From: Pseudomonas saudimassiliensis
GTDB lineage: Bacteria; Pseudomonadota; Gammaproteobacteria; Pseudomonadales; Pseudomonadaceae
Reading direction: 5' to 3'
Assembly: GCF_000939975.1 (NCBI RefSeq)
Contig: NZ_LK391969.1
Coordinates: 434,001 to 498,000, forward strand
DNA: 64,000 nucleotides
Shown: positions 45,786 through 58,722 of the stretch, in pieces
Layout: each line of letters opens with the position of its first letter
Position numbering within the stretch: the first letter of the stretch is position 1
Translations under genes and position numbers: made by a program
Notes under the pieces: generated by a model
What the model was told of the DNA's origin: nothing
The model's input: the letters and a program-made list of their open reading frames with translations, nothing else
Databases searched by the model: none

Positions 45786-47579
45786 CTAGAAGCTCTCGTC
45801 CGGCATTTCCAGCGTCGAACGATCACCTTCGCCCAGCACCTTGGCCAGGGCCAGGGGCTTGGGCAGCTCGTAACGCAGGAAGTAGTCGCAGGCGCGCAAC
45901 TTACCCTCGTAGAAGGCCGCCGTACGCGGACCGCCCTGTTCCAACCCGCGCAGCGCGGTCTGGGCCTGGCGCAGCCACATCCAGCCAACGACCACATGGC
46001 CGAAACACTCCAGGTACAGATAGGCGTTGGCCAGGGCCCGTTCGGGATCTTCCCGGCGTATTGCCTGCAGCGACTCGGTAACCTGCTCCAGCGTATCCAA
46101 TGCCTGCGCCAGCAGGGTAGCGGTTGCCAGTCGCGCATGGCCCGCGCATTCCTCCAGGGTGCTGCGGATCTGCCGCACCAGCGCCTGGTAGAAGCGCCCT
46201 TCGTGCATGGCGACCTTGCGGCCCAACAGATCCTGCCCCTGGATACCGTGGGTGCCCTCATGGATCGGGTTCAGGCGGTTGTCGCGGTAGAACTGCTCCA
46301 CCGGGTATTCCCGGGTGTAGCCGTAGCCGCCGTGGACCTGAATCGCCAGGCTGTTGGCCTCCACACAGAACTGCGATGGCCAGGACTTGACCACCGGGAT
46401 CAGCAGATCCAGCAGTCCGGAGGATTCCTCGCGCACCTGGGCGTCTTCGGCATATTTCTTCTGATCGGACAAGGTCGCAGCGTACAGGCAAAGCGCCAGG
46501 CCACCTTCGACAAAGGATTTCTGGGCCAGCAGCATGCGGCGGATATCCGCATGCTGGATCAGCGGGATCATCGGCGTCTGCGGGTCGCGCTCCTTGAGCG
46601 GACGGCCCTGGCGGCGCTCGCGGGCGTATTCCAGCGCATGCAGGTAACCAGTATAGCCGAGCATCACCGACCCCAGGCCGACACCGATGCGCGCCTCGTT
46701 CATCATGTGGAACATCTGCGCCAGGCCCTGGTGCGGCTCGCCGACCAGGTAACCCACTGCCCCGCCCTGCTCGCCGAAGTTGAGCATGGTCGAGGTGGTG
46801 CCGCGATAACCCATCTTGTGGATCAGGCCAGCCAGGGTCACGTCGTTGCGCTCGCCCAGGCTGCCATCGTCGTTGACCATGAACTTGGGCACGATAAACA
46901 GGGAGATGCCCTTCACGCCCGGCGGCGCGTCCGGCAACTTGGCCAGTACCAGGTGCACTATATTCTCGCTCAGCTCGTGGTCACCGGCGGAAATGAAGAT
47001 CTTGTTGCCGCTGATGCGGTAGCTGCCATCACCGGCCGGCACCGCGCGGGTCTTGATATCCGCCAGCGACGAGCCGGCTTGGGGTTCGGTCAGGCACATG
47101 GTGCCGAAGAACCGCCCGGCCATCATCGGCTCGGCGAAGCGTCGCTTATACTCCTCGCTGCCGTGGGCCATGATCAGGTTGCAGGCAGCAATGGTCAGCC
47201 CGGCGTAGGCCTGGGTGCTGACGTTGGCACCCTTGATCAGGCCGATGCAGGTCTGGGCAATGACCGAGGGCAGCTGCATGCCACCGCGCTCGTAATCCTG
47301 CGCGGCGGCCATCAGCCCGGTATCGCGCAGGACTGCCAGCGCCTCGGAGACTTCGGGACGAATGACGACCTTGCCATTCTCGAAACGGGGCTCGTCACCA
47401 TCGCAGAGATGGTTATGCGGCGCGAAGGTTTCCGCGCCGACTTTCAGCGCCAACTCGATCGCCGCGTCGAAGGTGTCGCGACTGTGATCGGCATAGCGGG
47501 GGAATTCGGTAAAGCGCTCGACGTCCAGCAGTTCGTACAGCAGAAAAGCGAGATCGTCAGTGTTAATGATCTTCTGCAT
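45786..47579 (-). CDS. Large (597-residue) acyl-CoA dehydrogenase with extended C-terminus
   Basis: The start is the ATG at 47579 with GAGGAA upstream. Conserved features include LTEPQAGSSLADIKTRA for flavin contact, IQVHGGYGYTREYPVEQFYRDNRLNPIHEGTHGIQ with the family's late active-site region, and a ~100-residue C-terminal extension seen in the ~600-residue, medium/long-chain type acyl-CoA dehydrogenases. A downstream position relative to the thiolase gene on the same strand suggests joint use in beta-oxidation. The 47580-47714 gap holds a terminator and a short GCTTCAAGC-type repeat. Confidence 0.92.
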   Translation of the reverse strand: MQKIINTDDLAFLLYELLDVERFTEFPRYADHSRDTFDAAIELALKVGAETFAPHNHLCDGDEPRFENGKVVIRPEVSEALAVLRDTGLMAAAQDYERGGMQLPSVIAQTCIGLIKGANVSTQAYAGLTIAACNLIMAHGSEEYKRRFAEPMMAGRFFGTMCLTEPQAGSSLADIKTRAVPAGDGSYRISGNKIFISAGDHELSENIVHLVLAKLPDAPPGVKGISLFIVPKFMVNDDGSLGERNDVTLAGLIHKMGYRGTTSTMLNFGEQGGAVGYLVGEPHQGLAQMFHMMNEARIGVGLGSVMLGYTGYLHALEYARERRQGRPLKERDPQTPMIPLIQHADIRRMLLAQKSFVEGGLALCLYAATLSDQKKYAEDAQVREESSGLLDLLIPVVKSWPSQFCVEANSLAIQVHGGYGYTREYPVEQFYRDNRLNPIHEGTHGIQGQDLLGRKVAMHEGRFYQALVRQIRSTLEECAGHARLATATLLAQALDTLEQVTESLQAIRREDPERALANAYLYLECFGHVVVGWMWLRQAQTALRGLEQGGPRTAAFYEGKLRACDYFLRYELPKPLALAKVLGEGDRSTLEMPDESF

Positions 47580-47649
47580 GGCAAATTCCTCGAAAAGCAG
47601 CTTCAAGCGGCAAGCTTCAAGCTGTAGGAAGAACAAAGGCAAGCCCCAA

Positions 47650-47683
47650 AAGCAAAACCCGAGCGCGGGCCCGGGTTCTGCTT
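47650..47683 (-). terminator. Likely terminator downstream of the thiolase gene
   Basis: On the minus strand AAGCAGAACCCG pairs with CGGGTTTTGCTT around a 10-base loop, with one mismatch, followed by TTTGGGG. It lies just after the thiolase stop. Beside it, GCTTCAAGC units repeat around 47598-47620. Confidence 0.6.
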
Positions 47684-47714
47684 GTTGCTCACCGCTGACA
47701 GCTTGCAGCTACGG

Positions 47715-48899
47715 TCAGACGATCTCGAACAGACCGGCTGCGCCCTGGCCACCGCCGATGCACATGGTTACCACCACGTACTTCACGCCGCGGCGCTTGC
47801 CTTCGATCAATGCATGACCGGTCAGACGCGAACCGGTAACACCGTAGGGGTGACCGATAGCGATGGAGCCGCCGTTGACGTTGAGGTTTTCCATCGGGAT
47901 GCCCAGACGGTCGCGGCAGTAGACAACCTGGGAAGCGAAGGCTTCGTTCAGTTCCCACAGGCCGATGTCGTCCATCTTCAGACCGTTGCGCTCGAGCAGA
48001 CGCGGGATGGCGAATACCGGGCCGATGCCCATTTCATCCGGCTCGCAACCGGCAACGGCGAAGCCACGGAAGATACCCATGGGCTCGATGTTCAGCTGCT
48101 CGGCAACCTTGCTGTTCATCACGGTGCACACGGAGGCGCCGTCGGACAGCTGGCTGGCGTTACCGGCGGTCACGAAGTGCTCGGGGCCACGCACCGGGTT
48201 CAACGAGGCCAGGCCTTCCAGGGTGGTCTGCGGACGGTTGCACTCGTCGCGGGTCAGGGTGACCTGCTGATCGGAGACCTCACCGGTTTCCTTGTTCTGC
48301 ACTTTCATGGTGGTGGTGAACGGCACGATCTCGTCGTCGAACTTACCGGACTCCTGGCCTGCCGCTACGCGCTGCTGGCTGATCAGGGAATACTCGTCCT
48401 GGGCTTCACGGCTGACGTTGTAGCGGGCAGCCACGATATCAGCGGTTTCGATCATGGACAGGTACAGCTCGGGCTTGTTCTGCTTGATCCACTCGTTGGT
48501 GCCGCGGAACATGTTGATCTTGTCGTTCTGGCACAGGCTGATGGATTCAACGCCACCGGCAACGATAGCCGGGATCTTCTCGCTGACCACACGCTGGGCG
48601 GCGATGGCGATGGACTGCAGGCCGGAGCTGCAGAAACGGTTGAGGGACATACCGGCGGTGGTTACCGGCAGGCCGCCGCGAATGGCTGCCAGACGCGCCA
48701 TATTCTTGCCCTGGGCACCTTCGTGGAAGGTGGCGCCGAGGATCACGTCTTCAACCAGCGCAGGATCGATGCCGGCACGCTTTACCGCTTCTTCGATGAC
48801 GAAGCCGGCCAGATCGACACTGTGGGTGTCATTCAGTGCACCGCGGTAGGATTTGCCCAGGCCGGTACGGGCCGTGGATACGATTACTGCATCAGTCAT
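47715..48899 (-). CDS. Acetyl-CoA acyltransferase (thiolase family)
   Basis: The protein is 394 residues from the ATG at 48899. All three thiolase catalytic sites are present: Cys90 in NRFCSSG, His350 in GHPYG and Cys380 in CIGGGQG. The last step of beta-oxidation or of another acyl-CoA pathway is the expected role. It lies upstream of the large acyl-CoA dehydrogenase on the same strand, with a terminator between them. Confidence 0.93.
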   Translation of the reverse strand: MTDAVIVSTARTGLGKSYRGALNDTHSVDLAGFVIEEAVKRAGIDPALVEDVILGATFHEGAQGKNMARLAAIRGGLPVTTAGMSLNRFCSSGLQSIAIAAQRVVSEKIPAIVAGGVESISLCQNDKINMFRGTNEWIKQNKPELYLSMIETADIVAARYNVSREAQDEYSLISQQRVAAGQESGKFDDEIVPFTTTMKVQNKETGEVSDQQVTLTRDECNRPQTTLEGLASLNPVRGPEHFVTAGNASQLSDGASVCTVMNSKVAEQLNIEPMGIFRGFAVAGCEPDEMGIGPVFAIPRLLERNGLKMDDIGLWELNEAFASQVVYCRDRLGIPMENLNVNGGSIAIGHPYGVTGSRLTGHALIEGKRRGVKYVVVTMCIGGGQGAAGLFEIV

Positions 48900-48954
48900 G
48901 GTTAAGCTCCTGTTTTCAAACACTGCGCCCGCAGGCGCTCAAGTCGACGACGGA

Positions 48955-50289
48955 TCAGGCCGTCTGTTCCTGTCGGGCGCCCCATTCGGCCAATGTCACG
49001 CGTGCCTCGCGGTAGGGCTTGATGCCCATCCACAACAGCACGACGGCGCCAATGGTAATGATGCTGGCAACCCAGAAAATCGAATAACGGATGGCTTGGT
49101 CATCCTGGAAAACGTAGTCAGTCACCATGGCCACCGCGGTCGGGCCGATGCCCAGGCCAATCAGGGTGATGACGAACAGGTAGATAGCTGACGCCTGCCC
49201 GCGCATCGCGTTGGGCATCACTTCCTGGATCGCCGCCGGCGCCACGCCGAACGGCATGGCCACGGTGAAGACATTGAAGAACATGATGATCCACAACAAG
49301 GTCATGTTATCGATCAGGAAGACCACGTTGCAGAACAACGTCAGGATCGCCGACAGCAGGCCAACCCGCATATTCGCATCCTTGTACCCGCGGCGCGCCA
49401 GGTAGTCCGACAGGCGGCCCCCGAACACGATACCCAGCGAGCCGGCGACCATCACCAGCGAACCGTAATAGATGCCAACCTCACCGGCGGTCAGTCCATG
49501 GGTGCGGATAAAGAAAGTCGGAATCCACGCCGACGCCCCGTAGGACGCAAAGGACAGGCAGGCAAAGCCGAAGTTGTGGCAGATCACCGCCTTGCGGATG
49601 CTCAGCAGGTAGGTGCCCACTTCCTTCAGCGGCACGGCAACACCGGCCCCCACGCCCTTGCGTGAAGGCTCCTTGATAGCTAGCAGCACCAGGGAGAACA
49701 GTACCCCTGCCGCACCCAGCACCAGGAAGATCAACTGCCACGGCCGCACTTCGCCAAAGAACGGCAGTACCGTCGGCCCCTGGGCATTGGCCCAGGTGAT
49801 CACGATCCCGCCAAGCAGGAACGCCATGCCGGCGCCCAGATAGATACCCATGGAATAGACGCTGATCGCGGTGGCCCGTTTCTCCGGCGGAAAGCTGTCG
49901 GCCATCAGCGAATAGGCTGCCGGCGACAAGGCCGCTTCGCCCGCCCCCACGCCGATGCGGAAGACGACGAACTGCCAGTACTGCTTGGCCAGACCGCACG
50001 CGGCGGTCATCAGGCTCCAGAACAGGATCCCCCCGGCGATCAACCCGCGGCGGCTGCGGCTGTCGGCTACTCGGCCCAGCGGGATACCGGCGATGGTATA
50101 GAAGATGGCGAAGGACAAGCCCATGAGCAGGCTCATCTGGGTATCCGAAATGCCCAGGTCGGCGCGAATGGGGCCCACCAGCAGGTTGAGTATCTGACGA
50201 TCAATGAAGGACAGCACATAGGCCATCAGCAGAATCGAGACCGTGAACCAGGCCCGCGGTGTCGAGGGATAACTATTATTGTTCAGCAC
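48955..50289 (-). CDS. MFS transporter, Spinster-like
   Basis: The protein is 444 residues with twelve hydrophobic segments. It has the Spinster-like opening (VLSFIDRQILNLLVGPI) and the loop 2-3 motif GRVADSRSRRGLI. Bacterial Spinster-type carriers are thought to move lipid-like or aromatic compounds; substrate and direction cannot be read here. It is 55 bases upstream of the thiolase gene on the same strand and could share its transcript. The 138-base gap to dusC shows no gene. Confidence 0.88.
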   Translation of the reverse strand: MLNNNSYPSTPRAWFTVSILLMAYVLSFIDRQILNLLVGPIRADLGISDTQMSLLMGLSFAIFYTIAGIPLGRVADSRSRRGLIAGGILFWSLMTAACGLAKQYWQFVVFRIGVGAGEAALSPAAYSLMADSFPPEKRATAISVYSMGIYLGAGMAFLLGGIVITWANAQGPTVLPFFGEVRPWQLIFLVLGAAGVLFSLVLLAIKEPSRKGVGAGVAVPLKEVGTYLLSIRKAVICHNFGFACLSFASYGASAWIPTFFIRTHGLTAGEVGIYYGSLVMVAGSLGIVFGGRLSDYLARRGYKDANMRVGLLSAILTLFCNVVFLIDNMTLLWIIMFFNVFTVAMPFGVAPAAIQEVMPNAMRGQASAIYLFVITLIGLGIGPTAVAMVTDYVFQDDQAIRYSIFWVASIITIGAVVLLWMGIKPYREARVTLAEWGARQEQTA

Positions 50290-50427
50290 TGACTACTCCG
50301 CAGCATCAATGAACCTCCATCGAAGACTACCAAGTTCGCAGTGCGAAAGTCGATTTCGAAAACACACCATCAACGAACAAGATGCGGAACTATCACCTGG
50401 AGCAATGGCCGCATCAAAAGATGTCAG

Positions 50428-53771
<3,344 letters not shown>

Positions 53772-53923
53772 TCAGGTCATCGCGATGGAACGAGGGGGTG
53801 ATTGTAGCAGGATAAGGGGACTAACAGCGGCGCGGGCGGCGGCCTGGGAGAACTAGCGCAGGGCTGGGACGTGGCGCCGGCCGAGCTGGAGCTCGACCGT
53901 TCCAGGTCCCCTGCGCGGAGGGA

Positions 53924-54781
53924 TCAGCGGCGCAGACCGAAGCGCTTGCGCTCGAATTCGGCGATACGCTGGCGGTAATGTTCGATGGTCTGCGCCGTCA
54001 GTACGCTGCGGTTTTCATCCTTGAGGTCCCCACCCAGTTCCTGCGACAGCTTGCGCGCCGAGGCAATCATCAGGTCCAGCGCCTGTTTCGGATGGCGCGG
54101 TCCGGGGAGGCCCATGAAGAAGGTCACTGCGCGCACATGGCTGTGCTCGAGCTCATCCAGGTCGAAGGTGCCCGGCTTGAGGGCATTGGCCATGGAAAAC
54201 AGAACGTCGCCATTGCCGGTCATGCTTTCATGGCGATGGAAGATATTCATGTCGCCATAGCGCAGCCCACTTTCCATGATGCTCTGCATCATGGCGGCGC
54301 CGGAGAAACCCTCCTCGCTGCGAGCCACAACCAGGATGACCAGCACTTCTTCCGGCGCGGCCGGCTCGGGGGCGGGCGCCGAGGGAGCGTCGGTAGCCGA
54401 CAACGCCGGCTCGGCAACCGGCTCACGGCGATTGCGCGCGCTACGGATGGGCTGCGCACGGGGCGCGGGTTCCGCCACCGGCGCGGGCTCATCCAGATCC
54501 AGACCTACCTGCTCGGGTTGCGGTACGTCAGCGGCATTGAAGCCGCCATCCCGTTCCGGAAGCTCCTCGCCGAAGGACGGCTCCGCCCGCTCGCCGCGTG
54601 TAATGACGCGGGCCGGGCCGAGCAGTTCGTCGCTCGCCCCTTCCGGCAGATCCTTGAAGTTGCGTTCCAGCTTGAAGCGGATTCGGGACCGGCCGCCCAT
54701 GCGCCGCCACCCATCAAAAAGAATCCCCACAATGACCAGAAGGCCGATAATGATTAGCCACTCTCGCAAACCAAAATCCAT
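53924..54781 (-). CDS. zipA: Cell division protein ZipA
   Basis: The protein is 285 residues. A single N-terminal membrane anchor (about 6-25, REWLIIIGLLVIVGILFDGW) is followed by an Arg-rich then Pro/Ala/Glu-rich linker to about residue 145. The C-terminal FtsZ-binding domain follows (LVILVVARSEEGFSG…, IAEFERKRFGLRR end). It bundles and tethers FtsZ at the inner membrane. The 158 bases between it and ligA and the 173 bases to smc contain no gene. Confidence 0.93.
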   Translation of the reverse strand: MDFGLREWLIIIGLLVIVGILFDGWRRMGGRSRIRFKLERNFKDLPEGASDELLGPARVITRGERAEPSFGEELPERDGGFNAADVPQPEQVGLDLDEPAPVAEPAPRAQPIRSARNRREPVAEPALSATDAPSAPAPEPAAPEEVLVILVVARSEEGFSGAAMMQSIMESGLRYGDMNIFHRHESMTGNGDVLFSMANALKPGTFDLDELEHSHVRAVTFFMGLPGPRHPKQALDLMIASARKLSQELGGDLKDENRSVLTAQTIEHYRQRIAEFERKRFGLRR

Positions 54782-54954
54782 GAATATGCAGTTCCCGTTA
54801 TGCCAAACCGTTGGAGAATCCCCGAGCAGGACTCCCGGAGTGTCGTCTTTTTAGCCACACCCCTGTATACATGCGAGACAGTAACACGCTCGAGCGATGT
54901 TGTGCAGATGCCAGGGTCTCTTGTAGCCGCGACCGCAAGGAGCATCAACCGACA

Positions 54955-57900
54955 CTATGCTTCCGCCAACGCCGCCGCCTCTTCGACATTGACTGTGACA
55001 AGCCGGGAGCAGCCTGGTTCATGCATGGTTACGCCCAGTAACTGATCGGCCATTTCCATGGCGATCTTGTTGTGGGTTATATAGATGAACTGCACCCGGC
55101 TGGACATCTCCTTGACCATCCGCGCGTAGCGTCCGACGTTGGCGTCGTCGAGCGGCGCATCTACCTCATCAAGCATGCAGAATGGGGCAGGATTGAGCTG
55201 GAAGATCGAGAACACCAGGGCGATGGCGGTCAGCGCCTTTTCCCCACCCGACAACAGGTGAATGGTGCTGTTCTTCTTGCCCGGGGGCCGTGCCATGATG
55301 GTGACACCGGTATCCAGCAGGTCGTCGCCGGTGAGCTCCAACCAGGCGCTGCCGCCGCCGAATACCTTCGGAAACAGGTTCTGCAACCCACCATTGACCT
55401 TGTCGAAGGTCTCCTTGAAGCGGCTGCGGGTTTCCCGATCGATCTTGCGGATGACCTGCTCCAGTGTATCCAGCGCCTCTACCAGGTCCGCGTTCTGCGC
55501 GTCCAGGTAGTTCTTGCGCTCGGATTGCTGTTCATACTCTTCGATCGCCGCCAGGTTGATGGCCCCCAGGCGCTGGATCTGGCCATCCAGACGCGCCAGC
55601 TGTTGCTCCCAGTCTGCCTCACTGGCCGCCTCCGGCAAGGTCGCCAGCACCCCCTGCAGATCGTAACCGGCTTCCAGCAATTGCTCCTGCAGTCCCTGGC
55701 GGCGGGTTTGCATGTCCCGCGCCAGCAACCGTTGTTCATCCAGCTGGCTGCGCAAGAGCTGGGCCTGCTGCTCCGCCTGGCTGCGCCGCCGCTCCTGTTC
55801 GCGCATCTGCTGGTCAACCTGCTCAAGCGCCTGGCGGGCAGCACCCAGGTCCTGCTCGGCCTGCAGGCGGCGTTCCAGCAGCGATTCCAGCTCCATGCGC
55901 TGGTCCTCTTCAGGACCCTGGGCTTCTTCCAGTGACATCTGCAGCTGCTCGCGACGTTCGGCCAGGCGTTCGGCCTGGATCTGCTGACGCTCCAGCCCCT
56001 GGCTGGTCGACTCCAGTTGGGCGCGCAAGGACTGGCTGCGCAGAGCCAGTTGATGGGCGCGATCCCGCTGGGTCCGCGCCTGCTGGCGGGCCTGCTCCAA
56101 CTGCTCGCGGACCCGGTCACGTTGTTGCAACAGCTGCTCCCGCTGGCCGGTATCGGCGGCCATGCGGTCCAACGCCTCCTGCAATACCATCCGGGCTTCG
56201 CCCAGCTCTTCCAGCTCCTCGGCACGTTGCGCCTGGATATCCAGCAGGTCGGCCTGGATACGTTCACGCCGCGCAATCACCTGCTCCAGTCGCACCTGGC
56301 GCGCCGAGCGCTGGGCCTTCAGCTCGCCCTGCTCGCGGCCGAGTTGCGCCAGCCCCTGCTGCAAGCCGTCCCGGCGCAATTCCAGTTGGCGGATCTGCTC
56401 GCGCGATGCGGCCAGGCGCTGCTCGCTCTCGGCCAAGGCGGATTGCTGCTGTTCCAGCTCGACCTGCAGCGCCTCGATTTCCTGCTGGCGGGCCAGCACG
56501 CCAGCGCCCTGGTCATCGCCCTGTTGGTAGCGCAGCCAATTCGGACCCAGCCAATGCCCGGCCGGTGTCACCACCGACTCGTGACTGGCCAGGGACGACC
56601 GGAGATCCAGCGCCTCCTTCAGGGTGCCGGCGGTGCGGATACCGGCCAGCCAGGGAGCGAGATTAAGGGGCGATTCAACCTTGCCCAGCAAGGCGCCTGC
56701 GGTCACACCCGCGCTGGCGCTGCTGCCCGCGGATCGATCAACCAGCCGCAGGTCGCCCTGCCCGAAGCTGTCGATCGCGTCGTGGAAGGCATCCAGCGCC
56801 GGCAGGCTGACGGCATGCAGGTCCGCGCCCAGCACGGTCTCCACCGCCCGCTCCCAGCCAGGCTCCACCCGCAACTGTTCGGCCAACAGCGTGGCACTGT
56901 CGAGGCCGTGCTCGCCCAGCCACTGCTGTACGCCACTACCCTGATCCAGCGCTGCCTGCTGCAGCGCCTCCAGCGAAGCCAGGCGCCCACCCTGGCGCTG
57001 GACCTCACCGCGGCGGATATCCTGCTCCTGCGTCAGCGCAGCGAGAAGGTCACGTTCCTGGGCCAGGGTATCGGTCAGGTCGTCGAGACTGAGCTGGTCG
57101 CCCTCACCGCGCATCTCCAGTTCGGCCAGTTGCTCGTCGATCTCTTCCAACTCGGCGTCGAGCGAACCGGCCGACAGCCCGGCCCGCTCCTCCTCCAGGC
57201 GCTGGATCCGCTCACCGAAGCGCTCGATGCTCTGCTCAAGGTGACGTATGCGCGACTGCTCCACTTCCGCCTGCTGGCGCGGCGTCGAGGCCTGCTGGTT
57301 GAACTCGTCCCAACCGGCCTGCCAACCCTGCATCGCCGCTTCGGCTTCCACCAAGCGGGCCGCATTGTCCTCGTCCGCCGCGGCGGCCAATTCCAGCTCC
57401 GGCTCGATGGCATCCAGCTCCGCACGCAGATCACCGAGCAGGGCCTGGTCCTGGGTCAGGTGGCTCTGCGCCTCCTGCCAGGCCTGCTCGGTCAGCGCCA
57501 GATCATCACGCACCTGGCGCTGACGGTCGCGGTTGAACTGCAGCACCTGTTCGATGCGACTGATGTCCGCGCCGATGCTGTAATAGCGCGCTTGGGCCTG
57601 ATTGAAACCCTCGTTCAGCTCGGCATGCCGGTCCCGCTGTTTCTCGATCTCGCTGTCGGCGTTGCGCTGCTCGGCGATAACCGCCTCCAGTGCCACTTCC
57701 AGGCTGCGAACCTGGTGTTCGCGCTCACTGGTCCGGGCATCCAGCGTCTGCCAGCGCAGCGCCTGCAGCTGGGCCTTCAACTGGCGCTCTTCGGCCTTGA
57801 AGGTCTTGTACTTCTCTGCGGCCTGGGCTTGCCGGTGCAGGTGCGCCAACTGCCGCTCCAGCTCATCGCGCAGGTCGGTCAGGCGTTCCAGGTTCTCATG

Positions 57901-58461
57901 GGTGCGGCGAATACGATTTTCCGTCTCGCGGCGGCGTTCCTTGTATTTGGAAATGCCCGCCGCTTCCTCGATAAACAGCCGCAGCTCATCGGGCTTGGCC
58001 TCGATAAGCTTGGAGATCATGCCCTGTTCGATGATGGAATAACTGCGTGGCCCCAAACCGGTTCCGAGGAATATATCGGTGATATCCCGGCGTCGGCATT
58101 TGGTCCCATTGAGAAAGTACTGGTTTTGTGCCTCCCGGGTTACCTTGCGGCGGATGGATATCTCGTTGTAGCCCGCATACTCGCCCTGCAAGGTCCCGTC
58201 ACTGTTATCAAAAATCAGCTCGATCGACGCTTGCCCTACTGGCTTGCGGCTGTTGGAGCCATTGAAGATGACGTCCGTCATCGACTCGCCGCGCAGGTTC
58301 TTCGCCGAGCTCTCGCCCATCACCCAGCGCACCGCATCAATAATGTTCGACTTGCCACAGCCATTGGGCCCGACAACCGCGCCCATATTGGTGGGAAAGA
58401 AAACTGTGGTAGGATCCACGAAGGATTTGAAGCCCGCCAGTTTGATGCACTTGAGTCGCAT
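54955..58461 (-). CDS. smc: Chromosome segregation ATPase SMC
   Basis: The protein is 1168 residues. Walker A is GPNGCGKS (31-38) with the Q-loop region SDGTLQGEYAGYNEISIRR. Long Gln/Glu/Arg-rich coiled coils flank a hinge (about 505-665, QGSGVQQWLGEHG… to NLAPWLAGIRTAGTL). The C-terminal signature LLSGGEKALTAIAL and Walker B CMLDEVDAPLDD complete the ATPase head. Genus Pseudomonas carries this SMC as the condensin instead of or beside MksB. It heads the smc-zipA-ligA-dusC strand. Confidence 0.97.
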   Translation of the reverse strand: MRLKCIKLAGFKSFVDPTTVFFPTNMGAVVGPNGCGKSNIIDAVRWVMGESSAKNLRGESMTDVIFNGSNSRKPVGQASIELIFDNSDGTLQGEYAGYNEISIRRKVTREAQNQYFLNGTKCRRRDITDIFLGTGLGPRSYSIIEQGMISKLIEAKPDELRLFIEEAAGISKYKERRRETENRIRRTHENLERLTDLRDELERQLAHLHRQAQAAEKYKTFKAEERQLKAQLQALRWQTLDARTSEREHQVRSLEVALEAVIAEQRNADSEIEKQRDRHAELNEGFNQAQARYYSIGADISRIEQVLQFNRDRQRQVRDDLALTEQAWQEAQSHLTQDQALLGDLRAELDAIEPELELAAAADEDNAARLVEAEAAMQGWQAGWDEFNQQASTPRQQAEVEQSRIRHLEQSIERFGERIQRLEEERAGLSAGSLDAELEEIDEQLAELEMRGEGDQLSLDDLTDTLAQERDLLAALTQEQDIRRGEVQRQGGRLASLEALQQAALDQGSGVQQWLGEHGLDSATLLAEQLRVEPGWERAVETVLGADLHAVSLPALDAFHDAIDSFGQGDLRLVDRSAGSSASAGVTAGALLGKVESPLNLAPWLAGIRTAGTLKEALDLRSSLASHESVVTPAGHWLGPNWLRYQQGDDQGAGVLARQQEIEALQVELEQQQSALAESEQRLAASREQIRQLELRRDGLQQGLAQLGREQGELKAQRSARQVRLEQVIARRERIQADLLDIQAQRAEELEELGEARMVLQEALDRMAADTGQREQLLQQRDRVREQLEQARQQARTQRDRAHQLALRSQSLRAQLESTSQGLERQQIQAERLAERREQLQMSLEEAQGPEEDQRMELESLLERRLQAEQDLGAARQALEQVDQQMREQERRRSQAEQQAQLLRSQLDEQRLLARDMQTRRQGLQEQLLEAGYDLQGVLATLPEAASEADWEQQLARLDGQIQRLGAINLAAIEEYEQQSERKNYLDAQNADLVEALDTLEQVIRKIDRETRSRFKETFDKVNGGLQNLFPKVFGGGSAWLELTGDDLLDTGVTIMARPPGKKNSTIHLLSGGEKALTAIALVFSIFQLNPAPFCMLDEVDAPLDDANVGRYARMVKEMSSRVQFIYITHNKIAMEMADQLLGVTMHEPGCSRLVTVNVEEAAALAEA

Positions 58462-58722
58462 TGAAGAATGTCATTCCCTTGCCATCGGTGAGCGTGTGAC
58501 AGTCACCGGGCGGATAATTGCGGAAGAAGAAACGTCCCTTTTTACCTGTATTGCTCCCTGAATAGAAGCCCCATGACCAGGCATTGGCATCCACTGCATG
58601 GGCGGGCTCTATTCTGCAAGGCAGGTATTGAGGCAATGGGCTTTACTGGTGGTAGTCAGCGCCATGGCCAGCGCGCTGCATAAGTAAGGCCAAAAACATA
58701 AAACTCGAAATTGGATAAGAGA

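Noticed and set aside
45768-47627. A 619-codon open frame antisense to the large acyl-CoA dehydrogenase
   Set aside because: Gln/His/Leu-rich shadow translation; the minus-strand gene has all family motifs.
56017-58464. An 815-codon open frame antisense to smc
   Set aside because: The composition is a mirror of the SMC coiled coil codons; not protein-like.
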